Positions 12,868-27,600 of a DNA stretch of 64,000 nucleotides are shown here, one piece after another. The notes beneath the pieces were generated by a model. It did no database searches. It was not told where the DNA came from and saw nothing but the letters and a program-made list of their open reading frames with translations. The position numbers and the translations under genes were made by a program. The stretch is from Aplectana chamaeleonis (taxonomy: Eukaryota > Nematoda > Chromadorea > Rhabditida > Cosmocercidae). The first letter of the stretch is position 1, and each line of letters begins with the position of its first letter. Location: the NCBI GenBank assembly GCA_029168955.1, contig JAPDOI010001156.1, positions 124,001 to 188,000 of the forward strand, in the 5' to 3' direction.

Positions 12868-15800
12868 TTGGGTCCCACACTCTTTTCTTCGGCGTCCGGC
12901 GCACTCCTACTTGTGTACCGCACATTTTCTATGGCGTCCTACGCACTTCCACTTGGGTCCCGCACACTTTCTACGTCGTCCGGCGCACTCTACCTTGGGT
13001 CCCACACACTTTCTACGGCGTGCGGCGCATTCCCACTTGAGTCCCGCACACTTTCTACGGCGTCCGGCGCACTCTACCAATTGGGTCCCGCACACTTTCT
13101 TCGGCGTTTAGCGCACTCTACCTTGGGTCCCGCACACTTTCTACGGCGTCCGGCGCACTTCCACTTGGGTCCCGCACACTTTCTACGGCGTCCGGCGCAC
13201 TCTGTATTTGGGTCCCGCACACTTTCTACGGCGTCCGGCGCATTCCCACTTGAGTCCCGCACACTTTTTCCGTCGTCCGGCCCACTCTCCCTTGGGTCCC
13301 ACACGCTTTCTACGGCGTCCGACGCCCTCTACCTTGGGTCCCACACACTTTCTACGGCGTCCGGCGCACTCTACCTTGGGTCCCACACACTTTCTACGGC
13401 GTCCGGCGCACTCTACCTTGGGTCCCACACACTTTCTACGGCGTCCGGCGCACTCTACCTTGGGTCCCACACACTTTCTACGGCGTCCGGCGCACTCTAC
13501 CTTGGGTCCCGCACACTTTCTACGGCGTCCTACGCACTTCCACTTGGGTCCCGCACACTTTCTCCGGCGTCCTGCGCACTCCCACTTGGGTCCCGCACAC
13601 TTTCTACGGCGTCCGGCGCACTCTACCTTGGGTCCCACACACTTTCTACGGCGTCCGGCGCACTCTACCTTGGGTCCCGCACACTTTCTACGTCGTCCGG
13701 CGCACTCTACCTTGGGTCCCACACACTTTCTACGGCGTCCGGCGCACTCTACCTTGGGTCCCACACACTTTCTACGGCGTCCGGCGCACTCTACCTTGGG
13801 TCCCACACACTTTCTACGGCGTCCTACGCACTTCCACTTGGGTCCCGCACACTTTCTACGTCGTCCGGCGCACTCTACCTTGGGTCCCACACACTTTCTA
13901 CGGCGTCCGGCGCACTCTACCTTGGGTCCCGCACACTTTCTACGGCGTCCTACGCACTTCCACTTGAGTCCCGCACACTTTCTACGTCGTCCGGCGCACT
14001 CTACCTTAGGTCCCACACACATTCTACGGCGTCCTACGCACTTCGACTTGGGTCCCGCACACTTTCTCCGGCGTCCGACGCCCTCTACCTTGGGTCCCAC
14101 ACACTTTCTACGGCGTCCGGCGCACTCTACCTTGGGTCCCACACACTTTCTACGGCGTCCTACTCACTCCACTCTGGGTCCCGCACACTTTCTTCGGCGT
14201 CCGGCGCACTCTGCATTTGGGTCCCGCACACTTCCTACGGCGTCCCGGCGCACTCCCACTTGGGTCCCACACACTTTCTACGTCGTCCGGCCCACTCTAC
14301 CTTGGGTTCCGCACACTTTCTACTGCGTCCGGAGCACTCTACCTTGGGTCCCACACACATTCTACGGCGTCCGGCGCACTCTACCTTGGGTTCCACACAC
14401 TTTATACGGCGTCCGGCGCATTCCCACTTGGGTCCCGCACACTTTCTACGGCGTCCGGCGCACTCTACCTTGGGTCCCGCACACTTTCTACGGCGTCCGG
14501 CGCAGTTCCATTTGGGTCCCACACACTTCCTGCGGCGTCCCGCGCACTCCCACTTGGGTCCCGCACACTTTCTACGGCGTCCGGCGCACTCCCACCTGGG
14601 TCCCTCACACTTCCTGCGGCATCCCGCGCACTGCCACTTGAGTTCCGCCCACTTTCTGCGGCGTCCGGCGCACTCTACCTTGGGTCCCACACACTTTCTA
14701 CGGCGTCCGGCGCACTCTACCTTGGGTCCCGCACACTTTCTACGGCGTCCTACGCACTTCCACTTGGGTCCCGCACACTTTCTACGGCGTCCGGCGCACT
14801 CTACCTTGGGTCCCACACACTTTCTACGGCGTCCGGCGCACTCTACCTTGGGTCCCACACACTTTCTACGGCGTCTCACGCGCTCCCACTTGGGTCCCGC
14901 ACACTTTCTACGGCGTCCGGCGCACTCCCACTTGAGTCTCGCACACTTTCTACGGCGTCCGGCGCACTCTACCTTGGGTCCCACACACTTTCAACGGCGT
15001 CCGGCGCACTCTACCTTGGGTCCCGCACACTTTCTACGGCGTCCTACGCACTTCCACTTGGGTCCCACACACTTTCTACGGCGTCCGGCGCACTCTACCT
15101 TGGGTCCCACACACTTTCTACGGCGTCCTACGCACTTCCACTTGGGTCCCGCACACTTTCTTCGGCGTCCTGCGCACTCCCCCTTGGGTCCCGCCCACTT
15201 TCTCCGGCGTCCTGCCCACTCCCACTTGGGTCCCGCACACTTTCTACGGCGTCCGGCGCACTCTACCTTGGGTCCCACATACTTTCTACGTAGTCCGGCG
15301 CACTCTACCTTGGGTCCCACACGTTTTCTATGGCGTCCGGGCACTTCCACTTGGGTCCCGCACACTTTCTACGGCGTCCGGGCCCTCCCCCTTGGGTCCC
15401 GCACACTTTCTACGGCGTCCAGCGCACTCTCCTTTGGGTCCCACACACTTTCTACGGCGTCCAGCGCACTCTACCTTGGGTCCCGCACACTTTCTACGGC
15501 GTCCGGCGCACTCTATCCTGGGTCCCGCACACTTTCTACGGCGTCCGGCGCACTCTCCACTTGGGTCCCGCACACTTTCTACGGCGTCCGGCGCACTCTA
15601 CCTTGGGTCCCACACTTTCTACGGCGTCCGGCGCACTCCCACTTGGGTCCCGCACACTTTCTACGTCGTCCGCCGCACTCTGCCTTGGGTCCCACACACT
15701 TTCTACGGCGTCCGGTGCACTCTACCTTGGGTCCCGCACACTTTCTACGGCGTCCTACGCACTTCCGCTTGGGTCCCGCACACTTTCTACGGCGTCCGGC

Positions 15801-18800
15801 GCACTCGCATTTGGGTCCCGCACACTTTTCTACGGCGTCCGGCGCACTCCCACCTTGGGTCTCGCCCACTTTCTATGGCGTCCGGCGCACTCCCACTTGG
15901 GTCCCGCACACTTTCTACGGCGTCCGGCGCACTCTACCTTGGGTCCCACACACTTTCTACGGCGTCTGGCGCACTTTACCTTGGGTCCCACACGCTTTCT
16001 ACGGCGTCCTGCGCACTCCCACTTCGGTCCCGCACACCTTCTACGGCGTCCGGCGCACTCTACCACTGGGTCCCGCACACTTTCTACGGCGTCCGGCGCA
16101 CTCTCCACTTGGGTCCCACACACTTTCTACGGCGTCCGGCGCACTCGCATTTGGTCCCGCACACTTTCTACGGCGTCCGGCGCACTCGCATTTGGGTCCC
16201 GCACACTTTCTACGGCGTCCTACGCACTTCGACTTGGGTCCCGCACACTTTCTCCGGCGTCCTGCGCACTCCCACTTGGGTCCCGCACACTTTCTACGGC
16301 GTCCGGCGCACTCTACCTTGGGTCCCGCACACTTTCTACGTCGTCCGGCGCACTCTACCTTGGGTCCCACACACTTTCTACGGCGTCCGGCGCACTCTAC
16401 CTTGGGTCCCACACACTTTCTACGGCGTCCGGCGCACTCTACCTTGGGTCCCGCACACTTTCTACGGCGTTCGGCGCACTCTACCTTGGGTCCCGCACAC
16501 TTTCTACGTCGTCCGGCGCACTCTACCTTGGGTCCCACACACTTTCTACGGCGTCCGGCGCACTCTACCTTGGGTCCCGCACACTTTCTACGGCGTCCTA
16601 CGCACTTCCACTTGGGTCCCGCACACTTTCTACGGTGTCCGGCGCACTCTACCTTGGGTCCCACACACATTCTACGGCGTCCGGCGCACTCTACCTTGGG
16701 TCCCGCACACGTTCTATGGCGTCGCGCGCACTCCCACTTGGGTCACGCACACTTTTCTACGGCGTCCGGCGCCCTCTACCTTGGGTCCCACACACATTCT
16801 ACGGCGTACGGCGCACTCTACCTTGGGTCCCGCGCACTTTCTACGCCGTCCGGCGCATCCCACTTGGGTCCCACACACTTTCTACGGCGACCGGCGCCCT
16901 CCACCCTGGGTCCCGCACACTTTCTTCGGCGTCCGGCGCACTTCCACTTGGGTCCCGCACACTTTCTACGGCGTCCGGCGCACTCGCTTTTGAGTCCCGC
17001 ACACTTTCTACGGCGTCCGGCGCATTCCCACGTGGGTCCCGCACACTTTCTACGGCGTCCGGCGCACTCCCACTTGGGTCCCGCACACTTTCTCCGGCGT
17101 CCTGTGCACTCCCACTTGGGTCCCGCACACTTTCTACTGCGTCCGGCGCACTCTACCTTGGGTCCCGCACACTTTCTACGTCGTCCGGCGCACTCTACCT
17201 TGGGTCCCACACACTTTTTACGGCGTCCGGCGCACTCTGCCTTGGGTCACACACACTTTCTGCGGCCTCCGGCGCACTCTACCTTGGGTCCCGCACACTT
17301 TCTACGGCGTCCTACGCACTTCCACTTGAGTCCCGCACACTTTCTACGTCGTTCGGCGCACTCTACCTTGGGTCCCACACAATCTACGGCGTCCGGCGTA
17401 CTCTACCTTGGGTCGCGCACAATTTCTGCGGCGTCCCGCGCACTCCCACTTGAGTCCCGCACACATTCTACGGCGTCCGGCGCACTCTACCTTGGGTCCC
17501 ACACACTTTCTACGGCGTCCGGCGCACTCTACCTTGGGTCCCACCCCCTTTCTACGTCGTCCGGCGCACTCCCCCTTGGGCCCCACACACATTCTACGCC
17601 GTCCGGCCCACTCTACCTTGGGTCCCACACACTTTCTACGGCGTCCGGCGCACTCTACCTTGGGTCCCGCACACTTTCTACGGCGTCCTACGCACTTCCA
17701 CTTGAGTCCCGCACACTTTCTACGTCGTCCGGCGCACTCTACCTTGGGTCCCACACACATTCTACGGTGTCCGGCGCACTCTACCTTGGGTCCCACACAC
17801 TTCCTGCGGCGTCCCGCGCATTCCCACTTGAGTCCCGCACACTTTCTATGGCGTCCCGCGCATTCGCACTTGGGTCCCGCACACTTTCTACGGCGTCCGG
17901 CGCCCTCTACCTTGGTCTCGCACACTTTCTACGGCGTCCTGCGCTCTACCTTGGGTCCCACACACTTTCTACGGTGTCCTACGCACTTCCACTTGGGTCC
18001 CTCACGTTTTCTACGGTGTCCGGTGCACTCTACCTTGGGTCCCACACACTTTCTACGGCGTCCGGTGCACTCTACCTTGGGTCCCGCACACTTTCTTCGG
18101 CGTCCTGCTCACTCCCACTTGGGTCCCGCACACTTTCTACGGTGTCCGGTGCACTCTACCTTGGGTCCCGCACACTTTCTTCGGCGTCCGGCGCACTCGC
18201 ATTTGGGTCCCACATACTTTATCTGGCATCCGGCGCCCTCCCACTTGGGTCCCGCACACTTTCTACGTCGTCCGGCGCACTCTGCCTTGGGTCCCACACA
18301 CTTTCTACGGCGTCCTGTGCACTCCCACTTGGGTCCCGCACACTTTCTACGGCGTCCGGCGCACTCTACCTTGGGTCCCGCACACTTTCTACGTCGTCCG
18401 GCGCACTCTACCTTGGGTCCCACACACTTTTTACGGCGTCCGGCGCACTCTGCCTTGGGTCACACACACAATCTACGGCGTCCGGCGCACTCTACCTTGG
18501 GTCCCGCACACTTTCTACGTCGTCCGGCGCACTCTACCTTGGGTACCGCACACTTTCTACGTCGTCGGGCGCACTCTACCTTGGGTCCCACACACTTTCT
18601 ACGGCGTCCGGCGCACTCTACCTTGGGTCCCGCACACTTTCTACGCGTCCTACGCACTTCCACTTGGGTCCCGCACACTTTCTTCGTCGTCCGGCGCACT
18701 CTACCTTGGGTCCCACACACATTCTACGGCGTCCGGCGCACTCTACCTTGGGTCCCACACACTTTCTACGGCGTCCGGCGCACTCTACCTTGAGTCCCGC

Positions 18801-21690
18801 ACACTTTCTACGTCGTCCGGCGCACTCTACCTTGGGTCCCACACACTTTCTACGGCGTCCGGCGCACTCTACCTTGGGTCCCACACACTTCCTGTGGCGT
18901 CCCGCGCACTCCCACTTGGGTCCCGCACACTTTCTACGGCGTCCGGCGCACTCTACCTTGGGTCCCACACACTTTCTACGGCGTCCGGCGCACTCTACCT
19001 TGGGTCCCGCACACTTTCTACGGCGTCCTACGCACTTCCACTTGGGTCCCGCACACTTTCTACGGCGTCCGGCGCACTCTACCTTGGGTCCCACACACTT
19101 TCTACGGCGTCCGGCGCACTCTACCTTGGGTCCCACACACTTTCTACGGCGTCCGGCGCATTCGCCTTTGTGTCCCACACACTGTTTACGTTGTCCGGAG
19201 CACTCGCATTTGGGTCCAACACACTTTCTACGGCGTCCGGCGCACTCTGCCTTGGGTCCCACACACTTTCTACGGCGTCCGGCGCACTCTACCTTGGGTC
19301 CCGCACACTTTCTACGGCGTCCGGCGCACTCTACCTTGGGTCCCACACACTTTCTACGGCGTCCGGCGCACTCAACCTTGGGTTCCGCACACTTTCTAAG
19401 GCGTCCTGCGCATTCCCTTTTGGGGCTCGCACACTTTCTACGGCGTCCGGCGCATTCTACCTTGGGTCCCACACACTTTCTACGGCGTCCGGCGAACTCT
19501 ACCTTGGGTCCCGCACACTTTCTACGGCATCCGGCGCACTCGCATTTGGGTCCCACACACTTCCTGTGGCGTCCCGCGCACTCCCACTCGGGTCCCGCAC
19601 ACTTTCCGCGGCGTCCGGCGCACCCTACCTTGGGTCCCACACACTTTCTACGGCGTCCGGCGCACTTCCACTTGGTTCCCACACACTTTCTACGGCGTCC
19701 GGCGCATTCTACCTTGGGTCCCACACACTTTCTACGGCGTCCGGCGAACTCTACCTTGGGTCCAACACACTTTCTACGGCGTCCGGCGCACTCTGCCTTG
19801 GGTCCCACACACTTTCTACGGCGTCCGGCGCACTCTACCTTGAGTCCCGCACACTTTCTACGGCGTCCGGCGCACTCTACCTTGGGTCCCACACACTTTC
19901 TACGGCGTCCGGCGAACTCTACCTTGGGTCCCGCACACTTTCTACGGCATCCGGCGCACTCTACCTTGGGTCCCACACACTTTCTACGGCGTCCTACTCA
20001 CTTCCACTTGAGTCCCGCACACTTTCTTCGTCGTCCGGCGCACTCTACCTTGGGTCCCACACACAATCTACGGCGTCCGGCGCACTCTACCTTGGGTTTC
20101 GTACACTTTCTACGGCGTCCTGCCCACTTCCACTTGGGTCCCGCACACTTTCTTCGGCGTCCGGTGCACTCTACCTTGATCTCAACACATTCTCTACGGC
20201 GTCCCGCGCACTCTACCTTGGGTCCCGCACACTTTCTACGGCGTCCTACGCACTCCCACTTGGGTCCCACACACTGTATAGGTCGTCCAGCGCACTCTAC
20301 CTTGGGTTCCACACACTTGCTACGGCGTCCGGCGCACTCTACCTTGGGTCCCACACACTTTATACGTCGTCCGTCGCACTCTACCTTGGGTCCCACACAC
20401 TTTCCACGGTGTCCGGCGCACTCTACCTTGGGTCCCACACACTTTCTACGGCGTCCTGCGCACTTCCACTTGGGTCCCGCACACTTTTTACGACGTCCGG
20501 CGCACTCTACCTTGGGTCCCGCACACTTTCTACGGCGTCCGGCGCACTCCACCTTGGGTCCCGCACACTTTCTGCGGCGTCCGGCCCCCTCTTCCTTGGG
20601 TCCCGCCCACCTTCTTCGGTGTCCGGCGCACTCTACCTTGGGTCCCGCACACTTTCTACGGCGTCCTGCCCACTCCCACTTGGGTCCCGCACACTTTCTA
20701 CGGCGTCCCGCGCACTCCCACTTGGGTCCCGCACACTTTCTACGGCGTCCGGCGCACTCTACCTTGGGCCCCGCACACTTTCTACGGCGTCCGGCGCACT
20801 CTACCTTGGGTCCCGCACACTTTCTACGGCATCCGGCGCACTCTACCTTGGGTCCCACACACTTTCTACGTCGTCCGGCGCACTCTACCTTGGGTCCCAC
20901 ACACTTTCTACGGCGTCCGGCGCACTCTACCTTGGGTCTCGCACACTTTCTACGGCGTCCGGCGCACTCTACCTTGGGTCCCGCACACTTTCTACGGCGT
21001 ACGGCGCACTCTACCTTGGGTCCCGCACACTTTCTTTGGCGTCCTGCGCACTCCCACTTAGGTCCCGCACACTTTCTACGGCGTCCGGCGCACTCTACCT
21101 TGGGTCCCGCACACTTTCTACGGCGTCCGGCGCACTCTACCTTGGGTCCCGCACACTTTCTACGGCGTCCTACGCACTTCCACTTGGGTCCCACACACTT
21201 TCTACGCGGCCGGCGCACTCTACCTTGGGTCCCGCACACTTTCTACGGCGTCCGGCGCACTCTGCCTTGGGTCCCACACACTTTCTACGGCGTCCGGCGC
21301 ACTCTACCTCGGGTCCCGCACACTTTCTACTGCGTCCTACGCACTTCCACTTGGGTCCCGCACACTTTCTACGGTGTCCGGCGCACTCTACCTTGGGTCC
21401 CACACACTTTATACGGCGTCCGGCGCACTCTACCTTGGGTCCCGCACACTTTCTACGGCGTCCGGCGCACTCTACCTTGGGTCTCGCACACTTTCTACGG
21501 CATCCGGCGCACTCTGCCTTGGGTCCCACACACTTTCTACGGCGTACGGCGCACTCTACCTTGGGTCCCACACACTTTCTTCAGTGTCCGGCGCACTCTA
21601 CCTTGGGTCCCCCACACTTTCTACAGTGACCGGCGCACTCTACCTTGGGTCCCACACACTTTCTGCGGCGTCCTGTGCATTCCCACTTGA
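12868..21690 (+). other. 2,940-codon open frame across the satellite, judged not a gene
   Basis: This is the longest uninterrupted frame in the window. It reads as 14-residue repeats because 42 bp is 14 codons. The repeat peptide changes along the frame: GALYLGSHTLSTAS, then PAHSTLGPTHFLRR, then RRTLPWVPHTFYGV, each time a unit with a length change shifts the phase. All three forward frames of the unit lack stops, so indels only move the reading between open frames. A protein under selection would keep one phase. There is no non-repeat start, signal peptide or domain. I treat it and the similar frames on both strands as artefacts of the satellite. Confidence 0.8.
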
Positions 21691-24600
21691 GTCCCGCACA
21701 CTTTCTACGGCGTCCGGCGCACTTTACCTTGGGTACCACACACTTTCTGCGGCGTCTGGAGCACTCCCACTTGGGTCCCACACACTTTCTACGGCGTCCT
21801 ACTCACTTCCACTCTGGGTCCCACACACTTTCCACGGCGTCCGGCGCCCTCGTATTTGGGTCCCGCACACTTTCTATGGCGTCCCGCGCACTCCCACTTG
21901 GGTCCCGCACACTTTTCTACGGCGTCCGGCGCACTCCCACTTGGGTCCCGCACACTTTTCTACGGCGTTCGGCGCCCTCTACCTTGGGTCCCGCACAATT
22001 TCCACGGCGTTCTGCGCACTCTACCTTGGGTCCCACACACTTTCTACGGCGTCCGGCGCACTTCCACTTGGGTCCCGCACACTTTCTACGGTGTCCTACG
22101 CACTTTACTGGGTCCCACACATTTTCTACGGCGTCCGGCGCACTCTACCTTGGGTCCCGCACTCTTTCTACGGCGTCCTGCGCACTCCCACTTGGGTCCC
22201 ACACACTTTCTACGGCGTCCGGCGCACTCTACCTTGGGTCCCGCACACTTTCTACGGCGTCCTACGCACTTCCACTTGGGTCCCGCACACTTTATACGGT
22301 GTCCTGCGCACTCTACCTTGAGTCCCACACACTTTATGCGTAGTCTGGCGCACTCTACCTTGGGTCCCGCACACTTTCTACGGCGTCCGGCGCACTCTGC
22401 CTTGGGTCCCACACACTTTCTATGGCGTCCGGCGCACTCTACCTTGGGTCCCGCATACTTTCTACGGCGTCCTACGCACTCCCACTTGGGTCCCACACAC
22501 TTTCTACGGCGTCCGGCGCACTCTACCTTGGATTCCGCACACTTTCTACGGCGTCCGGCGCACTCTACCTTGGGTCCCACACACTTTCTGCGGCGTCCCG
22601 CGCAATCCCACTAGAGTCCCGCACACTTTCTATGGCGTCCCGCTCACACTACCTTGGGTCCCACACAGTTTCTACGACGTCCGGCGCACTCTACCTTGGT
22701 TCCCGCACACTTTCTACGTCGTCCGGCGCACTTCCACTTGAGTCCCACACACTTCCTGCGGCGTCCGGCGCACTCTACCTTGGGTCCCACACACTTTCTA
22801 CGGCGTCCGGCGCACTCTACCTTGGGTCCCGCACACTTTCTACGGCGTCCTACGCACTTCCACTTGGGTCCCGCACACTTTCTACGGCGTCCGGCGCACT
22901 CTACCTTGGGTCCCACACACTTTCTACGGCGTCCGGCGCACTCTACCTTGGGTCCCGCACACTTTCTACGGCGTCCTACGCACTTCCACTTGGGTCCCGC
23001 ACACTTTCTTCGGCGCCCGGCGCCCTTTACCTCGGTCCCGCACACTTTCTACGGCGTCCGGCGCACTCTACCTAAGGTCCCGCACACTTTCTACGGCGTC
23101 CGGCGCACTCTACCTTGGGTCCCACACACTTTCTACGGCGTCCGGCGCACTCTACCTTGGGTCCCGCACACTTTCTACGTCGTCCGGCGCACTCGCATTT
23201 GGGTTCCGCACACTTTCTACGGCGTCCTGTTCACTTTCACTTGGGTCCCGCACACCTTCTATGGCGTCCCGCGCACTCCCACTTGGGTCACGCACACTTT
23301 TCTACGTCGTCCGGCGCACTCTACCTCGGGTCCCACACACTTTCTACGGCGTCCGGAGCACTCTACCTTGGGTCCCACACACTTTCTACGGCGTCCTACG
23401 CACTTCCACTTGAGTCCCCGCACCCTTTCTACGTCGTCCGGCGCACTCTACCTCGGGTCCCACACACTTTCTACGGCGTCCGGAGCACTCTACTTTGGGC
23501 CCACACACTTTCTACGGCGTCCTGCGCCTCTCCACTTGCGTCGCGCACCCTTTCTGCGGCGTCCTGCGCACTCCCACTTGGGTCCCGCACACATTCTTCG
23601 GCGTTTTGCGCAGTTCCACTTGGATCCCGCACGCTTCCTACAACGTCCGGCGCACTCGTATTTGGGTCCCGCACACTTCCTACGGCGTCCCGCGCATTCC
23701 CACTTGAGTCCCGCACACTTTCTATGGCGTCCCGCGCACTCCCACTTGGGTCACGCACACTTTTCTACGGCGTCCGGCGCCCTCTACCTTGGGTCCCACA
23801 CACTTTCTACGGCGTCCGGCGCACTCTACCTTGGGTCCCACACACTTTCTACGGCGTCCGGCGCACTCTACCTTGGGTCCCACACACTTTCTCCGGCGTC
23901 CGGCGCACCCTACCTTGGGGTGCGCACACTTTCTACGGCGTCCTGTGCACTCCCACTTGGGTCCCGCACACTTTCTCCGGCGTCCTGTTCACTTTCACTT
24001 GGGTCCCGCACACTTTCTACGGCGTCCCGCGCACTCCCACTTGGGTCCCGCACACTTTCTACGGCGTCCGGCGCACCCTACCTTGCCTCCCGCACACTTT
24101 CTACGTCGTCCGGCGCACTCTACCTTGGGTCCCACACACTTTCTACGGCGTCCGGCGCACTCTACCTTGGGTCCCGCACACTTTCTACGGCGTCCGGCGC
24201 ACTCTACCTTGGGTCCCACACACTTTCTACGGCGTCCGGCGCACTCTACCTTGGGTCCCACACACTTTCTACGGCGTCCGGCGCACTCGACCTTGGGTTC
24301 CGCACACTTTCTACGGCGTCCGGCGCACTCTACCTTGGGTCCCGCACACTTTCTCCGGCATCTGGCGCACTCTACCTTGGGTCCCACACACTTTCTACGG
24401 CGTCCGGCGCACTCTACCTTGGGTCACGCACACTTTCTACGGCGTCCTACGCACTTCCACTTGGGTCCCGCACACTTTCTACGGCGTCCGGCGCACTCTA
24501 CCTTGGGTCCCACACACTTTCTACGGCGTCCGGCGCACTCTACCTTGGGTCCCGCACCCTTCCTACGGCGTCCGGCGCACTCTACCTTAGGTTCCACATA

Positions 24601-27600
24601 TTTTCTACGGCGTCCGGCGCACCCTACCTTGGGTCCCGCACACTTTCTACGGCGTCCGGCGCATTCCACTTGAGTCCCGCACACTTTTTACGGCGTCCGG
24701 CGCACTCTGCCTTGGGTCCCGCACACTTTCTACGGCGTCCGGTGCACTCTACCTTGGGTCCCACACACTTTCTACGGCGTCCTACGCACTTCCACTTGGG
24801 TCCCGCACACTTTCTACGGCGTCCGGCGCACTCTGCCTTGGGTCCCACACACTTTCTACGGCGTCCGGCGCACTCCCACTTGGGTCCCGCACACTTTCTA
24901 CGGCGTCCGGCGCACTCCCATTTGGGTCCAGCACACTTTCTACGGCGTCCGGCGCACTCTACCTTGGGTCCCGCACACTTTATACGGCGTCCGGCGCACT
25001 CTACCTTGAGTCCCGCACACTTTCTTCGGTGTCCGGCGCACTCAACCTTGGGTCCCGCACACTTTCTACGGCGTCCGGCGCACTCGCACTTTGGGTCCCG
25101 CCCCCTTTCTTCGGCGTCCTGCGCACTCCCACTTGAGTCCCGCACACTTTCTACGGCGTCCGGCGCACTCTACCTTGGGTCCCACACACTTTCTACGGCG
25201 TCCGGCGCACTCTACCTTGGGTCCCACACACTTTCTGTGGTGTCCGGCGTACTCCCACTTGGGTCCCGCACACTTTCTACGGCGTCCGACGCACTCCCAC
25301 TTGGGTACCGAACACTTTCTACGGCGTCCGGCGCACTCTACCTTGGGTCCCACACACTTTCTACGGCGTCCGGCGCACTCGACCTTGGGTTCCGCACACG
25401 TTCTACGGCGTCCGGCGCACTCTACCTTGGGTCCCGCACACTTTCTCCGGCATCTGGCGCACTCTGCCTTGGGTCCCAAACACTTTCTACGGCGTCCGGC
25501 GCACTCGACCTTGGGTTCCGCACACTTTCTACGGCGTCCGGCGCACTCTACCTTCGGTCCCACACACTTTTTACGGCGTCCGGCGCACTCTACCTTGGGT
25601 CCCACACACTTTCTACGGCGTCCGGCGCACTCTACCTTGGGTCCCACACACTTCCTGCGGCGTCTTGCGCATTCCCACTTGAGTCCCGCACACTTTCTAC
25701 GGCGTCCCACGCACTCTGCCTTGGGTCCCACCCACTTTCTACGGCGTCCGGCGCACTCTACCTTGGCTCACCCACACCTTCTCTGGCGCCCTACGCACTT
25801 CCACTTGAGTCCCGCACACTTTCTTCGTCGTCCGGCGCACTCTACCTTGGGTCCCACACACAATCTACGGCGTCCGGCGCACTCTACCTTGGGTCCCGCA
25901 CACTTTCTACGGCGTCCCGCGCATTCCCACTTGAGTCCCGCACACTTTCTATGGCGTCCCGCGCACTCCCACTTGGGTCACGCACACTTTTCTACGGCGT
26001 CCGGCGCACTCTACCTTGGGTCCCGCACACTTTCTACGGCGTCCTACGCACTCCCACTTGGGTCCCGCACACTTTCTATGGCGTCCCGCGCACTCCCACT
26101 TGGGTCACGCACACTTTTCTACGGCGTCCGGCGCCCTCTACCTTGGGTCCCGCACACTTTCTATGGCGTCCGGCGCCCTCTACCTTGGGTCCCGCACACT
26201 TTCTACGGCGTCCGGCGCACTCCTACTTGGGTCCCGCACATTTCCTACGGCGTCCGGCGCACTCTACCTTGGGTACCACACACTTTCTACGGCGTCCGGC
26301 GCACTCTACCTTGGGTCCCGCACACTTCCTACGGCGTCCGGCGCACTCTACTTTGGGCCCGGCACACTTTTCTACGGCGTCCGGCGCCCTCTACCTTGGG
26401 TCCCGCACACTTTCTATGGCGTCCGGCGCCCTCTACCTTGGGTCCCGCACACTTTCTACGTCGTCCGGCGCACTCTACCTCGGGTCCCACACACTTTCTA
26501 CGGCGTCCGGAGCACTCTACCTTGGGTCCCACACACTTTCTACGGCGTCCGGCGCACTCTACCTTGGGTCCCGCACACTTTCTATGGCGTCCTGAGCACT
26601 CCCACTTGGGTCACGCACACTTTCTATGGCGTCCGGCGCACCCCCCCTTGGGCCCCACACACTTTCTACGGCGTCCGGCGCACTCTACCTTGGGTCCCAC
26701 ACACTTTCTACGGCGTCCGGCGCACTCGACCTTGGGTTCCGCACACTTTCTACGGCGTCCGGCGCACTCTACCTTGGGTCCCACACACTTTCTACGTCGT
26801 CCGGCGCACTCTACCTTGGGTCCCACACACTTTCTACGGCGTCTGGCGCACTCTGCCTTGGGTCCCACACACTTTCTACGGCGTCCGGCGCACTCTACCT
26901 TGGGTCCCGCACACTTTCTACGGCGTCCCGCGCACTCCCACCTGAGTCCCGCACCCTTTCTCGTCGTCCGGCGCACTCTACCTTGGGTCCCACACACATT
27001 CTACGGCGTCCGGCGCACTCTACCTTGGGTCCCGCACACTTTCTACGGCATCCTACGCACTTCCACATGGGTCCCGCACACTTTCTACGTCGTCCGGCGC
27101 ACTCTACCTTGGGTCCCACACATTTTCTACGGCGTCCGGCGCACTCTACCTTGGGTCCCACACACTTTCTAAGGCGTCCGGCGCACTCCCACTTGAGTCC
27201 CGCACACTTTCTACGGCGTTCTGCGCACTCCCACTTAGGCCCCGCACACTTCCTGTGGCGTTCTGCGCACTCCCACTTAGGTCCCGCACACTTTCTACGG
27301 CGTCCAGCGCACTCCCAATTGGGTCCCACACACTTCCTGTGGCGTCCCGCGCACTCCCACTTGAGTCCCGCACACTTTCTACGGCGTCCGGCGCACTCTA
27401 CCTTGGGTCCCACACACTTTCTACGGCGTTCGGCGTACTCTACCTTGGGTCTCACACACTTTCTACGGCGTCCGGCGCACTCTACCTTGGGTCCCACACA
27501 CTTTCTACGGCGTTCGGCGCACTCTACCTTGGGTCCCACACACTTTCTACGGCGTCCGGCGCATTCCCTTTTGGTTCCCGCACACTTTCTACGGCGTCCG

